64,000 bases of DNA, taken from the NCBI GenBank assembly GCA_032622095.1, contig CP136066.1, positions 114,165,319 through 114,229,318 of the forward strand, in the 5' to 3' direction. Below, piece after piece: positions 60,571-64,000 of this stretch. The position numbers were made by a program, and so were the translations under genes. Under the pieces are notes generated by a model. That model was given only the letters and a program-made list of their open reading frames with translations, was not told the DNA's origin and searched no databases. Each line of letters opens with the position of its first letter. The stretch's first letter is position 1. This stretch comes from Siphonodentalium dalli. Its lineage: Eukaryota; Mollusca; Scaphopoda; Gadilida; Siphonodentaliidae.

Positions 60571-61617
60571 GAACACAGCAAACAATGACTTGCGATTGAT
60601 ATGACAATACCTGGGGAATATTTTAATATTCCACAGTTATTGTTAAAATAATGCACACTTATTGTTTAAATAATCCACAGCTATTGTTACCAGTGGGCAA
60701 TCGGCTGGATATTGTGCAAGGGAGAACAATAAAAAATATGGCGACTGTGGATTAAGTAATTTATATCCCCCCCCCCCCAACTACAATTAATCACTACTGG
60801 ATCGGTTTAATCCTTTCTTTACATAAAGCTCATTGATTAGTATTTAGCTTTATAGGAAATTGTTCAGTTGAATTTATTATCTGAACATTTCTCTCCAATA
60901 AATACATGTCAGACTCCTTCTGCACTTCTATTGTCTGTCGCCTGCTTATTTTTCCTGAAAGCCCCTCCAGATTCCAATTCCAATGTATACTTTTATAACT
61001 AAGGAGCAGAATCCATTTAGTATATAAAAAGGATTAATAACTGTTGAGATTACACAATCTATTGACATCTAGATATCATAAAACAGTTATGTAGCATATA
61101 TCTTTGGAGCTATGTTGAAGAAGAAAACAGTGATGTGTGACGAAATTCATATAACAACAAGGGGCGATTTAATGTTTTAAATTTGTATAGAATTTTGCAG
61201 AGCTGGTTAGATTTTGTATAGCATTCCCTGTTAATAGACGGTCTTGCATTGTAAATTGGTTAGCAGAAATTGGAAATCGCATAGCGATGCGAATCCAGTT
61301 AAATCAAGCCCTGACCATCAACATTCACCTATACAGCTTCAAGTATTTATTAAATTGTCCTATTAACCCTGAAGGTGAATTAAAGAACATGAAGAGAAAG
61401 TAAGTATTTATCTATATTTCTTCTGTGTATTCCAACGTTGTATGCAACACACAAACAGGGCAGCAATTAGTCTATACCAGCATCCACATGCAACACTGTC
61501 TGGTATAATCTTGGGCAATACTAGCATCAGTGTTGACCAATGTCACAGGCTGGAAGATGAAGGAAACTCTTAGTGAAGCTATCTCAGAGCTCGTTAACTT
61601 TGACATCAACCATATCA
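60571..61617 (-). other. KPTN downstream region
   Basis: Contains a C-run at 60768-60778 and, at 61346-61351, TTTATT, which is AATAAA on the - strand about 270 bp past the KPTN stop and a candidate poly(A) signal. No other gene was seen. Confidence 0.5.
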
Positions 61618-61827
61618 TCAGGTGGGTTCATCAGCTGAAGCATCAGAGGAATTATAGGTGATATGTGTGTTGTGTAACTTGTGTTCATCTGTCTCCACAG
61701 AAACACTGGATTCCTCTGTTAAAGATTCAGCTCCAGTGTTAGATTGGTTTGAAGAAACTGATACATCATTTGTTATGATCAGTGATAACCTCTCCAGACA
61801 CATCGCTGCAACTTCATTCAGATCGGG
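61618..61827 (-). CDS. KPTN: Kaptin, terminal exon
   Basis: The exon begins right after the - strand acceptor TTGATTGCAG (61828-61829) in phase 0 and ends at a stop at 61618-61620, giving 69 residues. The start PDLNEVAAMCLERLSLI continues the preceding exon's LHILQ and aligns with HSLIQASELVLTRLR of vertebrate kaptin. The following tail is Ser/Thr/Glu-rich (TGAESLTEESSVSVETDE) and poorly conserved, as kaptin C-termini are. Kaptin is a subunit of KICSTOR (with ITFG2, C12orf66/KICS2 and SZT2), which holds GATOR1 at the lysosome and restrains mTORC1 in low amino acids; it was first described as an actin-associated protein. The overlapping + strand ORF at 61658-61855 is a shadow. Confidence 0.88.
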   Translation of the reverse strand, partial: PDLNEVAAMCLERLSLIITNDVSVSSNQSNTGAESLTEESSVSVETDEHKLHNTHITYNSSDASADEPT

Positions 61828-62414
61828 CTGCAATCAAAATATACAGCAGCTGTAAATCTAAGGATACTAAACAATTTAATCCTTGCGGTGGCTGTACAAA
61901 AAAATAAATGTCACTAGCGATCAGCACAAAAGATTAAACTTGTCAGAAAAAATGGTTTGTAGGGTACGCCAACTAATTTAGAAGCAAAAACAGGAAGTTG
62001 GCTTGTCGCCAAATAGAAGTAAATTTTATAGCCATCACAAGATAAACGGACATGGTGTAATTTAACATCCAAAATATTAACCAGTACTCGTTGATATATA
62101 ACTGAAAATTTTAGTTTCTTTTTTATAACTTGTCATGTGATCTCCATTCAAAAACGACTGGAAAAAAAAGGGCTCTTTGTTGTCTCTGAAGTGGTAATAG
62201 CTATGACTTCAATAAGTCATGAGGAATATATAGGTCCATATGTCAGTATTTTGATCCTTTTGATCCTCGAAACCGGGCAGAAATTTGACAATGCGATATT
62301 TACTAAATATAACTTGAGGCTCCAAACTGCCATGGACCTTTAATCTGAATACGTAGAATACAATATCAGAACAATTCATCCATAAATGCAGACTATATGT
62401 TATAAAGTAATAAC
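61828..62414 (-). other. KPTN intron
   Basis: Bounded on the - strand by GTTATT (a weak donor after CAG) and TTGATTGCAG. Nothing else was recognised. Confidence 0.75.
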
Positions 62415-62726
62415 CTGTAAAATGTGTAATCCTTTAAGAGTTACAACCACCAAATCTTCTAAACCATCTCCAGTCAGATCAGTCTTGTCCAAACGGATGA
62501 CAGGATGAGCAAAACTGCGTTGCCATAGTAACTCATACATCGGACAAGATGATGCCTGACGGACCAGCCGCCTAGGTTTTCTGCTTGCTGTTAGGTCCTC
62601 CTCAGAACTTGAGAGTTTTGCTGGTGACGAATCTTCTGAGCCAGGAACTCTTCTACTCTCCAAAGATTTGTGGCGATATTTTTCAAATACAGAGCTGGAC
62701 TGCACAAACTTATAGACCAGTAATTC
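62415..62726 (-). CDS. KPTN: Kaptin, penultimate exon with LLWQRSF and TGDGL motifs
   Basis: A 104-codon exon in phase 0 at both ends. The acceptor is CATATTCCACAG on the - strand, followed by ELLVYKF (vertebrate QELLCYKY). A Ser-rich insert follows ([33 protein letters not shown]) that is longer than in vertebrates. The exon closes with [20 protein letters not shown] and [20 protein letters not shown], almost word for word the kaptin motif LLWQRSF...[22 protein letters not shown]. The D.TGDGL.DL element is FG-GAP-like, consistent with the beta-propeller-type fold of KICSTOR subunits. Upstream exons were not found before 64000. The donor GTTATT is atypical, but the protein match continues directly in the next exon. 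Confidence 0.93.
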
Positions 62727-64000
62727 CTGTGGAATATGCAAGAGATATATCTACCATTTCATGCAGACAGTTGATATTGTTTCTTCCTAAGTTTTTCATT
62801 CATTACTTCGATGACGCCCTTTCATTCTTAGGTCAAGCAAAGTAATTAGTATTCATGATATGGGGAAACCGAAGTGTAGCTTGGAGCGAATTAGTTTTGT
62901 TGTCTTTTTTTACAGTTATTCTAAACCGACCTTGTTCTGATGATTTATAGATGTTTTAGAGCTAAAAAGTATACCCTTTTACCAATTTTGTATCAATAAC
63001 AGTGAATTATGAATGATTAAAAACGTTCTAAAATCACAACAACATCATTTAGGCTGATTTACGTCCCTAGTTACCTGCACAATTTGCATATAAAATTACG
63101 TCATATAAGTAGAACTAACCTAATAAAGCTATATGTTGACTAAATAAAGCTACCTTGACATAATAAACATAACATTTATTAGGTAGGCTTTATGTAGGCA
63201 CTAGAGATAGTGAGCAGTGGAGAAATGATAATTTTACGTTTGGGATATATTGGAAGCACACCATTCCTTAGTGCATGTGGATGCATAAACACATGAAATT
63301 GAAAGAGTCGTGAAAAGGCCGGATATCTAACATTTTTGAGTTGATATCGGAAATATCTAACAAATTACATCGCGTGACAAACATGTGTTTTGCGAGCGAC
63401 TTGTCACAAGCGAATTTACTTATTTTTGGCAGTAACGAGTGAGATATTACATGTAGCTGACCCTACACTGCACTCACTAAAACAATGGCCGAGTGTTCGG
63501 GACCCACGCATGCATGGTCATAAATTGGTAAGATGACACAAATTCGGACAAGTCGTGCCTACACACATTTTCTAAAAGTAATTACATAATACCAGTAAAG
63601 TATATGTGAAACAGCAACTATCTCTCAACACTAATACTGCACGTTTTTGTCAATAATCTGTATAACGTGCATGCCCTCAAACTACATGAACTATCTTTAT
63701 GGCCATGTGATCCCTATCGACATTCAGATCCCACATACTCTGGGGCACTGTTCAAAAGTGCAAGTGTAATATTATTGGTACCACGCAGGAATGGATACTA
63801 TTGATATGATGGTCATCTATCAGTTCCTATAACTTGAACCATTTATTTGTCATTGTGCAAACGCGAATAAATCAACTTGATATGCAATAGACCTTCCCAT
63901 ATGTGGCAGGACTCTGATAAAAATATAACAGGGTAGGACGGTAGGTTAAAGGGTCGGGTGGCTTTCGTTGTAGGTTATAATTTAGAAATAACATTATCAA
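62727..64000. other. Probable KPTN intron, no exon recognised
   Basis: I looked on the - strand for the preceding kaptin segment (…VDLDGxxEVLVATYGQ) and did not find it. The sequence is AT-rich. Confidence 0.5.

Overview
The window looks like nuclear DNA of an invertebrate animal, most likely a mollusc or another lophotrochozoan. It is AT-rich, introns are long, and most of the sequence is made of transposons, fold-back elements and tandem repeats. Nothing suggests a bacterial, viral or organellar origin. Species was not determined.

Two host genes run tail to tail. On the + strand, four exons (12721-12873, 13598-13697, 18012-18131, 25316-25494) encode the C-terminal half of a glutaminyl-peptide cyclotransferase (QPCT/QPCTL). 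Codon phases match across all three introns and the expected catalytic residues are present. The 5' exons were not found and probably lie left of the window. On the - strand, 62415-62726 and 61618-61827 are the last two exons of kaptin (KPTN), a KICSTOR subunit. Its 5' exons lie to the right. About 36 kb of repeat-rich intergenic DNA separates the two stop codons.

Left part (1-12.7 kb): duplicated repeats, a MITE with a 9-bp target duplication (485-790), a fold-back element (3175-3445), molluscan-style dispersed repeats, and a decayed LINE reverse transcriptase (10600-12560) split by a later insertion. QPCT introns: a tRNA-derived SINE, a CR1/L2-like LINE 3' fragment and a nest of inverted-repeat elements (19545-25195). 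Just after QPCT, a palindromic TTAA MITE (25563-25749) lies in the probable 3' UTR, followed by a hAT-like element (26770-29395) holding a TTAA element (27733-29061).

Centre (31290-39371): an 8.08-kb DNA transposon with ~137-bp terminal inverted repeats. It carries one large decayed gene on the - strand. The product had N-terminal Cys/His zinc-binding-like motifs, a central conserved region, a FEN1/XPG-like acidic nuclease motif set and a C-terminal tesmin/CXC-like cysteine cluster. This is the strongest candidate for a little-described system: a transposon family whose putative enzyme is a FEN/XPG-like nuclease.

Right part: a hAT-type MITE (41219-41497), a 17-copy 66-bp tandem array (41945-43060), odd low-complexity DNA built from AAGCTT/CCTTGG/CCTAGG words, and a ~7.1-kb near-perfect palindrome (46340-53434) whose arms meet inside a 58-bp tandem array. 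More fold-back elements, tandem repeats and a reverse transcriptase fragment fill the space before KPTN.
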